Counted from the first letter of the stretch, positions 11,691-23,307 are shown. The stretch: DNA of 64,000 bases from Maea johnstoni (GCA_963942565.1 OZ012690.1:15209130-15273129); one strand, 5' to 3'. Translations and numbers: made by a program. The notes: generated by a model not told the origin, from the sequence alone.

Positions 11691-11800
11691 TAACTCATTC
11701 ATGCCTAAAGTGGCCAAAAATGTCCAGACAAAATCTGTTGGTATCTTTGTAACCAAAGCATTCTTTTCTTAAAACGTTTGAAGGAGATATGTTAAACAAT
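11691..11800 (+). mobile_element. Family B-like TTAA element, partial
   Basis: Starts GTTAACTCATTCATGCCTAA, followed by AGTGGCCAAAAATGTCCAGA, and includes TTTGAAGGAGATATGTTAA. The far end is not recognisable. Confidence 0.5.
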
Positions 11801-12235
11801 AAGCATTCAACACAAATAAGGGTAGGAGTACCCAGGGAGTGTAGATCAGAGTTACATGTATCTGGAGTAACAAACAATTGTAAGGGTTTTTCTAGAAAAT
11901 CATGGGATTTTCTTAGAAATTTCAGCCAGGTACATTTGGTAATGATTCTGTAATCTGGCTGATTTTATCCAGATCAATCAGGTATTGTCATCTGGTCGCA
12001 AATCCGAACAAAAGCCCCGACTTTAAATAACAAATGGTCCACAGTAAATGTCCACCCTCAACAGTACAGCTCACAAGGTAGACGTTTAATCTGCGATTGA
12101 TACTGTTATCAATCTTAACCAAAACCTGAAGGACGGTAAGCCAACAAAGAAACCTCGCAAAAAGATTGAGACAAGTTGTCCGAACCTCATCAAGAAGCCT
12201 TTGAGAAAGCAGGTGAATTGTAGGCTTTAATTCTA
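11801..12235. other. Non-coding stretch
   Basis: Nothing recognisable apart from weakly raised GC at 11,930-12,180. Confidence 0.4.
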
Positions 12236-12720
12236 GATGTGAATCTCTCTGGCTTTAATCCACACCTGTACCTGTGCTTTAAGTACCATTACTTTAGCCC
12301 TGAGAATATCCCGATAAAGTCAACGCGTGATCTAGGAAAAAAGGGACTAGCAGGGGTAGTGACTCCTGGTGCACTATGTAAATCCCAGGCTTTGATAAAC
12401 ACCTGTATACCCTTAATTGAATAGATGAACACTGGCATGTCCAAAGCACAAGGACACAAATATTTTTTAAAAATATCTAAACCGAGTTATGTTGGTATTC
12501 ATTGGATAGATCTCACTGAGTACTCTCAGATGAGTACCCATGTGCCAGGGTTTCAGTCATTTTCAAGTTTTTTACATCATTTTATATCAACGCGTGATCT
12601 AGAAAAAAAGACTGCATACCAGGGGTAGTGACTCCTAGTGCACTATGTAAATCCCAGGCTTTGAATAACACCTGTATACCCTTAATTGAATAGATGAGCA
12701 CTGGCATATCTCTGATTTAG
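12236..12720 (+). repeat. Diverged direct repeat pair interrupted by a family A element
   Basis: A block with CAACGCGTGATCTAGGAAAA, GTGACTCCTGGTGCACTATG and TGTATACCCTTAATTGAATA occurs at about 12,320-12,440 and again at about 12,588-12,720. The stretch between is a family A element, suggesting insertion into or duplication around it. Confidence 0.7.
12437..12590 (+). mobile_element. TTAA element family A, truncated
   Basis: Family A interior from GTCCAAAGCACAAGGACAC to TTTTACATCATTTTATATC; the terminal segments are missing. Confidence 0.7.
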
Positions 12721-12772
12721 TAAGTATGAAAAATGTCAAATACACGCTTACTTATAATACTCCGAACATTTA

Positions 12773-12962
12773 CCTAATCCTTACGCTGCTGTTGGCTAAT
12801 TTGGCCAATGCAAAATGATGCAAAAAATCTGAAAATGACTGAAACCCTGGCATATGGTACCCATCTGAGAGAACTCAGCAATAGCTTTCCAATGAATACC
12901 AACATGACAGGGTTTAGATGGTTTTTAAAATCTTTGCATTCCTGTGCTTTGGACAAAATCGA
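12773..12962 (-). mobile_element. TTAA element family A, ends decayed
   Basis: Reverse family A from CTAATCCTTACGCTGCTG to GTGCTTTGGACAAAATCG; no TTAA left. Confidence 0.75.
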
Positions 12963-13074
12963 TACATGTACATCATAAAAGGACAAACTACCTTTTATTT
13001 CTAGTCCATGTTTCATTATACCATGAGTTAGAATACCCAGCTTCGTCGATGCCTCATTGTCCCATGTGAATTCT

Positions 13075-13610
13075 AAGCCTTGATCCATAACTGTATTTCC
13101 TTAGTAGACAATCTACCTGTTAATGCTAATCAAAGCTTGATGACAGTTCAGCAAAGGTAGCCAGTCACGTCAATGTGTAAATTTTAAGCCTTGATCCATA
13201 ACTGTATTTCCCTAGTAGACAATCTACCTGTTAATGCTAATCAAAGCTTGATGACAGTAAGTATGATACCAGTTGGGTCAGTGCGTTACTGCTCTATGTA
13301 AATTCCAAGCCTTGATCCATAACTGTATTTCCCTAGTAGACAATCTACCTGTTAATGCTAATCAAAGCTTAATAGCAGTAAGTAAGAGTAGCCAGTCAGG
13401 TGAATGTGTTACTGCTCTATGTAAATTCCAAGCCTTGATCCATAACTGTATTTCCCTAGTAGACAATCTACCTGTTAATACTAATCAAAGCTTGATAGCA
13501 GTAAGTAGTTATTGCTCTATGTAAATTCCAAGCCTTGATCCATAACTGTATTTCCCTAGTAGACAATCTACCTGTTAATGCTAATCAAAGCTTGATGACA
13601 GTAGGTAAGT
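13075..13610 (+). repeat. Minisatellite, 5 units of about 100-123 bp
   Basis: Units start AAGCCTTGATCCATAACTG near 13,075, 13,186, 13,307, 13,430 and 13,530, each with GTAGACAATCTACCTGTTAA. GTAGACAATCTAC inside every unit is close to palindromic. An 83-codon open frame across it is the repeat translated. Confidence 0.9.
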
Positions 13611-14043
13611 AAGTCACGAGTTGGGTCAGTGCGTTATTGCCCTATGTAGATCCTGGGCTTTGATCCACACCTGTGTACAGTGATTGATTAGCGTGGACAA
13701 TTTACCTGAGGATCACCTGTGCTCCTACCTGAATTGCATCCCTTTGATTCGGCAAACATGAAGGACCCCACGCCGAGACCCCACCTGACACACAGCGTCC
13801 TCATCAGGGGCGGGAGTAATTTCCACTCTATTTGCTAAAACACACAGCGAGTTGCCCATTAGGTTCTAATAGAGACTGATAAGGGAGAGAAAGACGGTCC
13901 TCTGTTCTTCTAATAATGCATGTCCTCTCCATTTGAAATGACATTTGGATTTCATTGAGGTAGCATAAACGAGATTGTGTTTTTAGGGAAATTAATGAAG
14001 ACAGATTTTCCTCTACAACTCCCAACAGGTTGACGTAACTTTT
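13611..14043. other. Non-coding, moderately GC-rich island
   Basis: Higher complexity at about 13,700-13,820 (ACCCCACGCCGAGACCCCAC). No splice-bounded coding frame. Confidence 0.3.
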
Positions 14044-14197
14044 TTATCCTTCCAATGCTGAGGCTATCTTCGTCCAAAGCACAAGGACGCAAAGTTTTTT
14101 GAAAACCATTTAAACCCTGTCATGTTGTATTCATGTGCCAGGGTTTCAGTCATTTTTCAATTTATTTTGCATCATTCCGTATTGGCCAAATTAGCCA
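14044..14197 (+). mobile_element. TTAA element family A with internal deletion
   Basis: Left end ATCCTTCCAATGCTGAGG. The core jumps from CATGTTGTATTCAT straight to GTGCCAGGGTTTC, losing the GAGTACTC segment, and ends GGCCAAATTAGCC. Confidence 0.75.
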
Positions 14198-14199
14198 AG

Positions 14200-15160
14200 T
14201 AAGTTCAAATTTTGAGTCTTTTTCCCCCATGGTCAATTTAGAGCATTCTCGTTGTTAGAGTATGTCACATGCTTTGAGTACAAACAGTTTGAGTTTTTAC
14301 TATGGTCAGTTCTTAGCATTCTCATTGTTTAAAGAGTTAATCATACGCTTAGTTCAAGTCTTTCCTATGGTCAGTTTATTGCATTTTCAAGTTCATTGCA
14401 TTCTCATTGTTAGAGTAAAGCCCATAGTTTTTAAGTTCAATCAGTTCAAGTCTATCCAATGGTCCGTTCATTGCATTCTCACAGAGTATATAACACGCTT
14501 TTAGTTGAAACATTTTGAGTCTTACCTACAGTTAGTTCAGAGCATAATCTCCCAGCAACTGCTTTCTGCACCTAGAAAATCTGAGGAGTAGGAGGAGGAA
14601 GCCCAAACTGATGTGGATTTATGGTAACAATATGGGGCAAGGCCCAATTCAATCTCTAAGTTAAGATTAATTACAAGAGTTTAGTAAAGAGATCAAGTCT
14701 TTCCAATGGTCAGTTCATTGCCTTCTCATTGTTAGAGTTGATCACACGCTTTTATTGCATTTTCAAGTTCATTCGGCATTCTCATTATTAGAGTTAAAGC
14801 ACATAATTTTTAAGTTCAATAAGTTCAAGTCTATCCAATGGTCCGTTCATTGCCTTCTCATTGTTAGAGTTGATCACACGCTTTTATTGCATTTTCAAGT
14901 TCATTCGGCATTCTCATTATTAGAGTTAAAGCACATAATTTTTAAGTTCAATAAGTTCAAGTCTATCCAATGGTCCGTTCATTGCATTCTCACAGAGTAA
15001 ATCACACGCTTTTAGTTGAAACTTTTTGAGTCTTTCCTACAGTCAGTTCAGACCTGAATCTCCCAGCAACTGCTTTCTGCACCTAGAAAATCTGAAGAGG
15101 AGGATTCAAGCCCAAACTGATGTGGATTTATGGTAACAATATGGGGCACGGCCCTAAGCA
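14200..15160 (+). repeat. Complex tandem/direct repeat array
   Basis: Multiple copies of units with CAATGGTCAGTTCATTGC and TCTCATTGTTAGAGT. Two nearly identical 126-bp units lie at about 14,740-14,865 and 14,866-14,992. A flanking block with CTCCCAGCAACTGCTTTCTG occurs at about 14,510-14,640 and 15,010-15,150, so a larger segment was also duplicated. Confidence 0.8.
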
Positions 15161-15440
15161 AGATAAAGGGGGTGGCGAGGTGCTTCCCTTGTCCGAGCAG
15201 TCAGCCTTAATGAAAGGAAATGGCCGTTTACTTCCTGGCAAGGCACTAGATCTGTATTAGCCCCCCAAAACTAGATCATTTCTTGAGCGTTACAGATCAT
15301 GTGTTAACCGAGTGATAATACCAGCGCCGCAAATGAATTCTTTCTCGCAAGTACCTCTCACACCACATCTCCATTAGGGCGCCGACCCGCAGCCATAAAT
15401 CTACGACTCTCCCGGCAGTGGTCTCGAGAGATGGGGAGAA
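15161..15440. other. GC-richer island, candidate regulatory DNA
   Basis: High-complexity, GC-richer sequence (for example GGCGCCGACCCGCAGCC) between two repeat arrays. No coding frame with splice sites was found. Confidence 0.3.
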
Positions 15441-15449
15441 AAGCTGCTG

Positions 15450-16170
15450 GGAAAAATAAACTAACATACGTATCTCAGTGGCAAAACCTTGGAGTCAATT
15501 TAAATGTGGATTGGAGCTATTCCATCCCCAAAAACTAACATGTTTATCTGGTTAAACCGTGAGAAAAAATACAAGGGTAAAACAAACTGACACAGGCATC
15601 TGAGTGGTGAAACCTTGGGAGCAATTAGAATGTGGATCTATTCTATCCACAAAAACTAACATATTTATCTAGATAAGACCTTGCGGAAAAAAACAGAAGG
15701 ATAAAATAAACTTGCACAGAAATCTTAGTGAAACCTTGGAGTAAATTAGAATGTGCATCTATTCTATCCTCAAAAACTATCATACTTATCTGAATAAAAC
15801 CTTGAGAAAAAAAACAGAACCTAAAGAGCAAAATAAACTTATAAAGAAACCTTAATAGTGGAACCTAGCTTGTAGTCAATAATAATGAGGATCTATTCTA
15901 TCCTCAAAAACTAACATATTTATCTGTATAAAACATTGCAAAAAAACAACACCAGAAGGGTAAAATGAACTAACACAGAAATCTCAGTGAAACCTCAGAA
16001 GTGGAGAGTAAGTGGGGATATATTTATTCTCATAGATTAACATTATTGTCTTGATAAAACCACGGGCAATAGCCTAAGGGCAAATTGAACTTACATAGAT
16101 ATCTTAGTAAATTAAAATCTGGAAGTGGCAAATAATTCATATTTATTCTATTCTCAAAAACACATTACAA
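15450..16170 (+). repeat. Minisatellite, about 6 diverged units of 110-125 bp
   Basis: Repeated blocks with AAAAACTAACATATTTATCT, CCTTGGAGTCAATT and AGAAATCTCAGTGAAACC. Divergence rises toward the right edge. Confidence 0.8.
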
Positions 16171-16243
16171 TTACAGGTTATGGCGCAAACCCTCCTCTAA
16201 GTGTCTGTCAAGTGCTTTGAGATGTTACAGGGCATGAATGGGT

Positions 16244-16458
16244 TTAACCCTTCCAATGCTGAGGCTATTTTCATTCTAAGCACGAGGAGGCGTAGATTTT
16301 TGAAAAGTATCTAAACCTTGTCATGTTGGTATTCATTGGAAAGCTCTAGCCGAGTACTTTCAGATGAGTACCTATTTGCCAGGGTTTCGGTCATTTTGCA
16401 GGGTTTATGCATCATTTTGTATCACCAAAATTAGCAACCAGCAGCATAAATGGGTTAA
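16244..16458 (+). mobile_element. TTAA element family A, complete
   Basis: TTAA at 16,244-16,247 and 16,455-16,458. The bases just left (GGCATGAATGGGT) look like the end of a family B element, so it probably inserted at that element's TTAA. Confidence 0.85.
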
Positions 16459-16568
16459 AATCAAAATGGAAGAAACACTTTCAGTCAAATAATTCTAATA
16501 TATTGATTTGTATTTACAGAATATATCTGTATATGCATGACCGCTTTTAAGCTCCAGACATAAATGAA

Positions 16569-16791
16569 TTAACCCATTGATGTCTGTAGTGCCCCAAACC
16601 ACCTGACCTTTTTGGCAATATCTCTAAAACAAAAACAATTATCAGAAAATATTCTTTAAGGAAAAATGTAAATCAGAAACTAACAACTCCCCTTTTTTTT
16701 CCAATTTATGCACAATTTCAAAGTTATGTTCTAAAGTATCCAAGGTCCAGACGACAAAAGTCAAGAATATCTCCAAGCATTAATGGGTTAA
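16569..16791 (+). mobile_element. TTAA element, family B variant, complete
   Basis: TTAA at 16,569 and 16,788. Ends TTAACCCATTGATGTCTG and CTCCAAGCATTAATGGGTTAA; interior has CTAACAACTCCCC and GGTCCAGACGACAAAAGTCA. Same subfamily as 27,262-27,488. Its right TTAA is shared with the next element. Confidence 0.8.
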
Positions 16792-17006
16792 CCCATGTGC
16801 AGCTGGAGGCAAATTTGGTCAAAAGAAAATGATGCGAAAAAAGCTGAAAAATGACGAAAACCCTGGCAAATGGGTACTCGTCTGATAGGACTCAGCATTT
16901 AGAGCTTTCCAATGAATACCAAGATGGCAGGGTTAAAAAGGTTTTCAAAGATTTCTGCATTCCTGTGCCTTTTATGAAAGTAGCCTCAACATTGAAAGGC
17001 TTTTAA
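16788..17006 (-). mobile_element. TTAA element family A, chained
   Basis: Starts at the TTAA that ends the preceding element and finishes at the TTAA (17,003-17,006) that opens the next, so three elements sit end to end. Confidence 0.8.
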
Positions 17007-17206
17007 CCCATATGCTGCTGGCGGCTTATTTGGTCAATACAAAATGATGCAAAAAACCTGAAAAATACCCAAAAAACCCTGGCAAATGTGTACTCATATG
17101 AGAGTTCTCACCAAGAGCTATCCAATGAATACCAACATGACAGGGTTTAGATGGTTTTCAAAATCTTTGCATCCTTTTTTTTGTCAGTCAGCGTTGGAAG
17201 GGTTAA
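17003..17206 (-). mobile_element. TTAA element family A, chained
   Basis: TTAA at 17,003 and 17,203; ends TTAACCCATATGCTGCTGG and GCGTTGGAAGGGTTAA. Confidence 0.85.
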
Positions 17207-17756
17207 TGTTAAATGGGCTGATTATCAACATTGCCGGGTCAGCGTGATCGGTTGCTCCAGCCCGCTCCCTCAACTAATCAATACCACATCTAGCACCTGA
17301 AATTAGTTTCCCTCTCAGTCCCCAGATGGCTCTCTTAATCCTGCCTTACGCGATGGAAAGGTTGTCCGCTGGGCGTCATTTAGGATGAGATTGGAACAGT
17401 GCAAATAACTACACTATAAACTTTTTCACAGAAAATAGTTTTTCATTATGATGAGCTATCAGATGAACTTAGGATTTGAAATACTCAAAAGAAATCTATA
17501 CATATGATAATATATAGAACAAGAGACTAAATTATTAATATAGAACAAGAGACTAAATTATTACCTTATGAAAAATGAACAATAAAACTCCTTTCCAAAA
17601 TAGCAGATTTATAGACTGAACCTGAATACAAGTACACAACTCATCAAGTAACTAAGGAATATTTTAAAATTATGGTTAGTTAACCTATCAGAAAAACTTT
17701 AAGACAAATATTGCTCAAAACTGTATTTTAATCAGTTTGTATGCTTTAGTTGTGAT
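17207..17756. other. Non-coding, GC-richer at about 17,220-17,400
   Basis: A high-complexity patch (GCCGGGTCAGCGTGATCGG) is followed by AT-rich sequence with a short direct repeat of AGAACAAGAGACTAAATTAT at about 17,516 and 17,540. No gene. Confidence 0.35.
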
Positions 17757-17983
17757 TTAAGGTTATGTTGCTGTTGGCTTATTTGACCAATACAAAATGA
17801 TGCAAAAACCCTGAAAAATGACTGAAACCCTGGCACCTGGGTACTCATCTGAGATTATCAGCGAGAGCTATACAGTGAATACCCTGAACACATACAGGGC
17901 TAATAGAAGGTTTTCAAAGATCTTTCCATGCTTGTACTTTGGACGAAAGTAGCCTTAAATATAAGTAGCATTGGAAGGGTTAA
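17757..17983 (-). mobile_element. TTAA element family A, complete but diverged
   Basis: Ends TTAAGGTTATGTTGCTG and GCATTGGAAGGGTTAA; the interior has small insertions relative to other copies. Confidence 0.75.
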
Positions 17984-18009
17984 GGCTATATATAAGTAAA
18001 ACTGTCCTG

Positions 18010-18990
18010 CCCACTGTAAGTAAGTGTTCCCTTGTTTAGAAATGGTGATCAGTCTATCTTCTGCACAACTGTCCTCTCCGACAGCGACAAGAGCTAGACA
18101 ATAAGCTTGCCTTGTTTAAAGCCCCCTAACATAGCACTCAGACATGCAATGCCATTGTCCTCCAACTACGAATAAAGTCAAAGACATCTATTCTCAGTAA
18201 AGCTGCAACACAGAAATGGCTTCCTAAGAAATCTACCTATACTTTTTAGTTAACGCTTCCAATACTGAGGCTACTTTTGTCCAAAGCATTATTAAATGAC
18301 AGAGAGATTTTTTAAAAACATCTAAACCCTGTCATGTTGGTATTCATTGGATAGCTCTCACTAAGAACTCAGGTGAGGACCAATGTGCCACAGTTTTGGT
18401 CATTTTTCACCTTTTTTTGCATCATTTTATATTGGCAAAAATAGCCACCACCAGCATTTTATATAAAGGCTCCTTACATAGCCCTCAGACATGCAACACC
18501 ATTGTCTTTTAACTCAGAATAAAGAAGACATCTATTCTAAGTAAAACCGCGACACAGAAATGGCCTCCTAGGAAATCTAGCAGCCACTATCCATGTTTTA
18601 GTTAAGATATTTTGATTACTTGTCATTCCAGGTGTATACTTCAGCTGTGAATGGGTTATGGTAAGTATAAGCCCTTACTAAAGGAACAGTCATGGGGATT
18701 CCTAGGATTATACAAGGAAAATCCCACGTTTCCTTGGAAGTTTTAATCTACATTAGGTAAGGGTGACTGCCCTGCCTAGTTAAAGTAGGGAGTCCCCTAG
18801 CTGTACGGTGATTTGTCTATATTCTGCACAACTATCCCCTCTGATAGCAACACTAACTATACAATAAGCTACACTTGTTTAAAGCCCCCTTACATAGCCC
18901 TCAGACATGCGATGCCATTGTCCTCCAATTCCAAATAAAGTGGACATCTATTCTCAGTAAAGACATGACACAGAAATGACTCCCTAGGAA
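18010..18990 (+). repeat. Direct repeat array, about 3 units, split by a family A element
   Basis: Blocks with GATCAGTCTATCTTCTGCAC, GCACTCAGACATGCAATGCC and CACAGAAATGGCTTCCTA occur at about 18,040-18,240, 18,465-18,590 (partial) and 18,800-19,010. A family A element separates the first two. Confidence 0.8.
18249..18458 (+). mobile_element. TTAA element family A, inside a repeat array
   Basis: Starts GTTAACGCTTCCAATACTG, ends CCACCACCAGCATTTTATA. Right TTAA lost. Confidence 0.75.
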
Positions 18991-19064
18991 ATCCAGCAAA
19001 CACTATAATCTATACCTTTTCATCAGTAGAGATGATAGTGTAGTCCCGATGGTGGCCTATAGGT

Positions 19065-20620
19065 GTCTCATTTCAGACTCCATTGCAGGGTCAGCAAGTT
19101 CAGCTTAGCACAGGCTGAGTATTATTGGGTTTTTTTATATTACAGACAAGCACCCATTTGCTTTTTAATATAACTCACAAATATAGTAGATTATATAGTT
19201 TATCATCACCCTATTAAGAGGTTTCTCCAGTTTCTTCCAGTGCAGAGTCAGGAGCTTAAATGAAGTACTTGTTGATTGCCTTCATTTTATGGAGAAGCAC
19301 ACATATACATATACTAATACTATTGGTTTTCTGTTACAAGAGTCAAATATATCATAATCTGAATTTTTTTCCATCAAGTGGAGATTTGTCTCATACCAAG
19401 ATCCAATGCATTAATTATTACAAACCTAGCCTAAATGCAGATGTCTGGTACAAGGATAATTTAGTTCAGTTAAGTAAAGATGGAGAATTGTCTTTATTTT
19501 ATAAGAATTATTAAGTATCACAGCTCTTGCCACCATTTTACTTAAATAAAATATATATAATGTCTTATTTACATTTCCAGTAAGGGTCACAAGGTTCAAT
19601 TAAGTATACACTGAGAATCGCGATAGTAAAATTAGTCCACTTGTGGTTGAAAACCATGAGTGTAAGTATCATATGTTGTATCTTCCATTTTGATTTTAGA
19701 TATATTATTTTATAATAATCCTAAGTTCACATTCCAGTACAGGGTCAAAAAGGTTCAATCTAAGTATCACGAGTCATATCTTTCATTTCAATTTTAAATA
19801 TATTATCTTATATTAACCCTAAGTTTCACATTCCAGTACAGGGACAAAAAGGTTCAATCTAAGTATTCGGTGTTATATCTTTCATTTCAATTTTAAACAT
19901 GTTTATTTATATCAAACCTAAGTTCAGACTCCAGTACAGGTTTACAAGGTTTAATTAAGTATAGATTGAGAATCTTGATAATTAGATTTAGTGCACTTGT
20001 TATTGACAACCATGAGTCTAGTATCACATGTTGTATCTTTCATTTCAATTTCAAACATATTACTTTATATTAAACCTAAGTTCAGACTCCAGTACAGGTT
20101 TACAAGGTTTAATTAAGTACAGACTGAGAATCTTGATAACAAGATTACTCCACTTGTGACAGTCAATCATGAGTCTAAGTATCAAACGTCTTCTTTCATT
20201 TAAATTTAAATTTTATTTTACAATTACCCTAAGTTCAGATTTCCAGTACAGGGTCAAAAGGTTCAATTTAGTACAACTAGTAATTAGATTAGTTCACTAG
20301 TGAATGGCAACCATGAGTCTATTAAGTTTCACATGTATTGTCTTTCATTTTAATTTTAAACATCTTATTTTATACTTACCCTAAGTTCAGATGTCAGGTA
20401 TAGGGTCAGCAACTTTCGTGTATTCTAGATCATGAATTGTCTTATTTTATGACTGTCAAACGTAATTGATTATCATCCCACCCAGAAAAGATCTGTCAGA
20501 TTTGTAGGTGTAAACTTACCCTAAATTCAGGTGTCCAGTTCAGGGTCAGCAGGTTCATTAAGTACAGATTGAGAAGATGTGAATTGCACTTTTAAGTCCT
20601 CCTGTGATTGATGCAAACTG
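19065..20620 (+). repeat. Minisatellite, about 9 diverged units of about 160 bp
   Basis: Units share CCTAAGTTCAGACTCCAGTA, CAGGGTCAAAAGGTTCAAT, GACTGAGAATCTTGATAA and CAACCATGAGTCTAAGTATC. Best preserved between 19,640 and 20,420, decayed at both edges. The 84-codon frame at 19,260-19,514 lies in it and is not a gene. Confidence 0.8.
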
Positions 20621-20689
20621 TGTTTTAGTATCGATCACGTTAAATCTTGTATTGAATCAATCCATTCAAGTGCTCGGCTCCGCTTAGAA

Positions 20690-21235
20690 CAGCGCACTGA
20701 TTTTCAATAGGGTAGTACCTGTGCTTTGTTTTCAACCGCTACGGAATAACGGAATAACGCCTGTCATTTACAGGGCTGCTTCCGAGAGTGATGCTGCGAT
20801 CTGATTGGCTGGTGTGTGATGGTATTCTAGGACTTCATTGGTCCCTCGTCTCACACCCCCTCCGTAAGTAACCTGTCCTCTTGCCCTCCCACCCTGACAC
20901 TCGGGCGACCCCGTGTCACCCCCCGGACCACCCCCTAGAGCGTCAACGCGAACGTCTTCACTTCCACGCGGAATCTTCAGCGGAGACTTTAATTACCTCA
21001 CGTAATTAGCCGGTCCTAAAGACGTTTTTATCAGGTGCAAGAAGAAATCAAACGGGCATCAAATCATGACACACCTTAATTGAAATAAACAGGGCCATTC
21101 GAGAAAGGTGCAATTTTACTAATTAAATTTGACCGGGCACTATTCATCACCTTGGGACAACGTGACATAATTATTGCCCAGGTAGAGTGGAGCGCACCTG
21201 TGTTGCTACTGGTTACCGAGATGCCTGCAGAAATA
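20690..21235. promoter_or_regulatory. GC-rich island with two inverted CCAAT boxes
   Basis: The longest high-complexity, GC-rich stretch outside genes. It contains CTGATTGGCTG and CATTGGTCC, two ATTGG (inverted CCAAT) motifs 35 bases apart near 20,800-20,850, and homeodomain-like TAATTACC and GTAATTAGCC near 20,990. This fits a promoter or enhancer, but no first exon could be tied to it. Confidence 0.35.
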
Positions 21236-21480
21236 AGGTTAACCCTGGAGATCTCATACGTAGTAGTCGTCTGCACCTGAGATACTTTTGAATGTATCTT
21301 TGAAATTAAGCATAAATTCGCAAAATATTTTAAGGAAAGTTTGAGTTTGAAATAAGGTTAACCCATTCATACCTGGAGATCTCATACGTAGTAGTCGTCT
21401 GGACCTAAGATACTTTTGAATGTATCTTTGAAATTAAGCTTAAATACACAAAATGTTTGAAGGAAAGTTTTACATTTGGG
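21236..21480 (+). repeat. Direct duplication, 2 units of about 122 bp, with family B ends
   Basis: GGAGATCTCATACGTAGTAG recurs about 122 bases apart; each unit opens with GGTTAACCC and carries TACTTTTGAATGTATCTTTG, resembling one end of family B. Confidence 0.75.
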
Positions 21481-21689
21481 TCTGTTCAACATTCCTCTTT
21501 CAAATATTCAAGGTTTAACCAATCAATGCTCAAAGTAGCCAAAAGCACTCTGATAATTTCCAATCTACAACTCTTCTTCAAATATTTCGATATTTCGAAA
21601 ATTCATTCTCTACAAAAGTAAAAATTGACGGGTCCAAACGAGTTACACGAGAGAGTCTGAACCTATGCCTGTCAAGAGTCCAATGAGTT

Positions 21690-22082
21690 ATATAATTTTA
21701 TTGCTTGAAATATCAACAAATTCATTTTTGAAAAGAAATCAAAAAAAAAGTTTAAAGTCAAAGTTTTTTTTTTAATGTAACTATGAGTTTTTTTTGAGGA
21801 ATATTCCCAGGAACTGCTGTAACCATGAATTCCAGGAGAGAGTCTGAACCTTTGATCATATCTTATGGCTCACCTGGGTCAAATTTATTTTTGAAAAGAA
21901 GTGAATAAAAAGTTGAAAGTCAAATTTTTTTAATTGATTTTTTTTTGACAAAAATAAATGATTAAATGTTTTTTTTTCAATGTAACTATGAGAGTTTGTT
22001 GAGGAATATTCCCAGGAACTGCTTAAACCCTGAGTAATTGGAGAGAGTCTGAACGTCTGTGGTCCTAGTTTATGGCTCACCT
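21690..22082 (+). repeat. Direct duplication, 2 units of about 190-210 bp
   Basis: GAGGAATATTCCCAGGAACT and GGAGAGAGTCTGAAC followed by TATGGCTCACCTGGG occur twice (about 21,795-21,875 and 21,998-22,085), each after a TTTTGAAAAGAA stretch. Confidence 0.8.
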
Positions 22083-22244
22083 GGGCACAGTGTGCAGGGT
22101 GAGTGGACTGTAACGGTCAAGAGTTCAAGCTGGTGGAGAATCAGGGCAAGTAAATCAGCCACTTCATCATCAGTCAGAGCTCCCTTGAAAAGGTATCATC
22201 CGAATTAGGGATTGGCACTTTTAGGATACAATATTGATATTTCC

Positions 22245-22458
22245 TTAACCTTAATGCTGCTGGTGGCTAATTTACCCAATACAAAATTATGCGAAAAACC
22301 CTGAAAAATGACTAAAACCCTGGCACATGAGTACTCATCTGATAGTACTCAGCGAGAGATATCCAATGAATGACAACATGACAGGGTTAAGATGGTTTTC
22401 AAAAATCTTTGCATCCTTGTGCTTAGCACGAAAGTAGCCTCAGCATTGGAAGGGTTAA
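22245..22458 (-). mobile_element. TTAA element family A, complete
   Basis: TTAA at 22,245 and 22,455; ends TTAACCTTAATGCTGCTGG and CAGCATTGGAAGGGTTAA. Confidence 0.85.
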
Positions 22459-22607
22459 ACCATACAATATAATACTTAACAATATTTTTTTCCAATTTGA
22501 TATTGATAATTGGTATTGCATCAAGTACCCATACTGATCTTTGGTTTGGATTTTGACTACTTTTGAAAAGTACAAAGAAATAAAGCATAAACTTAAAAGA
22601 TTTTTGA

Positions 22608-22800
22608 AGAAGCCTTAATACTTTGGTGAAACCTTGCAGGTGAAAGTAAAGATGGGTATAAATCTGATGAAGAAATATTAATCAGAACATTACCAACAAC
22701 TCTCCTTCAAATATTTTGTAAAATAATTCTTAATTCCGAAGTTATAGTCAAAAGTATCATAGATCCAGACGAAAATTTGTAGAGGAACTCTATGAGCCCT
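22608..22800 (+). mobile_element. TTAA element family B, partial
   Basis: Family B interior (CAACTCTCCTTCAAATATTT, AAAAGTATCATAGATCCAGA) without its left TTAA. Confidence 0.65.
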
Positions 22801-23300
22801 GCTGCCTATACGCTTTCCCCCTCTACTAGAGCCATACTTTCAAAGTTTATTGCCTAACCTTATTTGCCTGCAAGGCTGTCTAAGTGAACATTTTTCCCAG
22901 GGACTGCCACGGACGTTGTGAAAAATGAATCTTCCTGATAAATAATTACCTGATTTATGGGAGAAACTAATAGAGGCTTTTTGAGTTATGAGATGCTTTC
23001 AGGAAAACACCCTACAAATTAAAAGTCATCAAATTTGCATATTAATTGTGATTTACAGCCTACTTCATTTTGTTGAAATTAAGAATTAAAGAGGAAAAAT
23101 AATGCAATTACCTGTAAGATTTCAAATTTGGATAATAAAATTGCATACTTCTATTCTATTCTACTTAATTAATACCTCATTAATAATGAACCATTAAAGC
23201 TTCACCCAATAAAGCAGCCTTGTAGACTGAATCTGACAATAAGTATTCATCTACCACCAACAACTGTCCTGTCTGTCTACCTATCAATCTATCTCTCAAT
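22801..23300. other. AT-rich non-coding stretch
   Basis: Nothing recognisable. Confidence 0.5.
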
Positions 23301-23307
23301 ATCCATT

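Noticed and set aside
14755-15000. 81-codon frame with an internally repeated peptide
   Set aside because: It is the translation of a 126-bp direct duplication.
3881-20620. CRISPR-like arrays
   Set aside because: Units are long, tandem and without unique spacers, and the DNA is eukaryotic.
20780-20872. Exon ending at GTAAGTAACC near 20,872
   Set aside because: One frame is open after a possible TTTACAG acceptor, but the peptide resembles nothing known and the stretch is better explained by CCAAT-type regulatory motifs.
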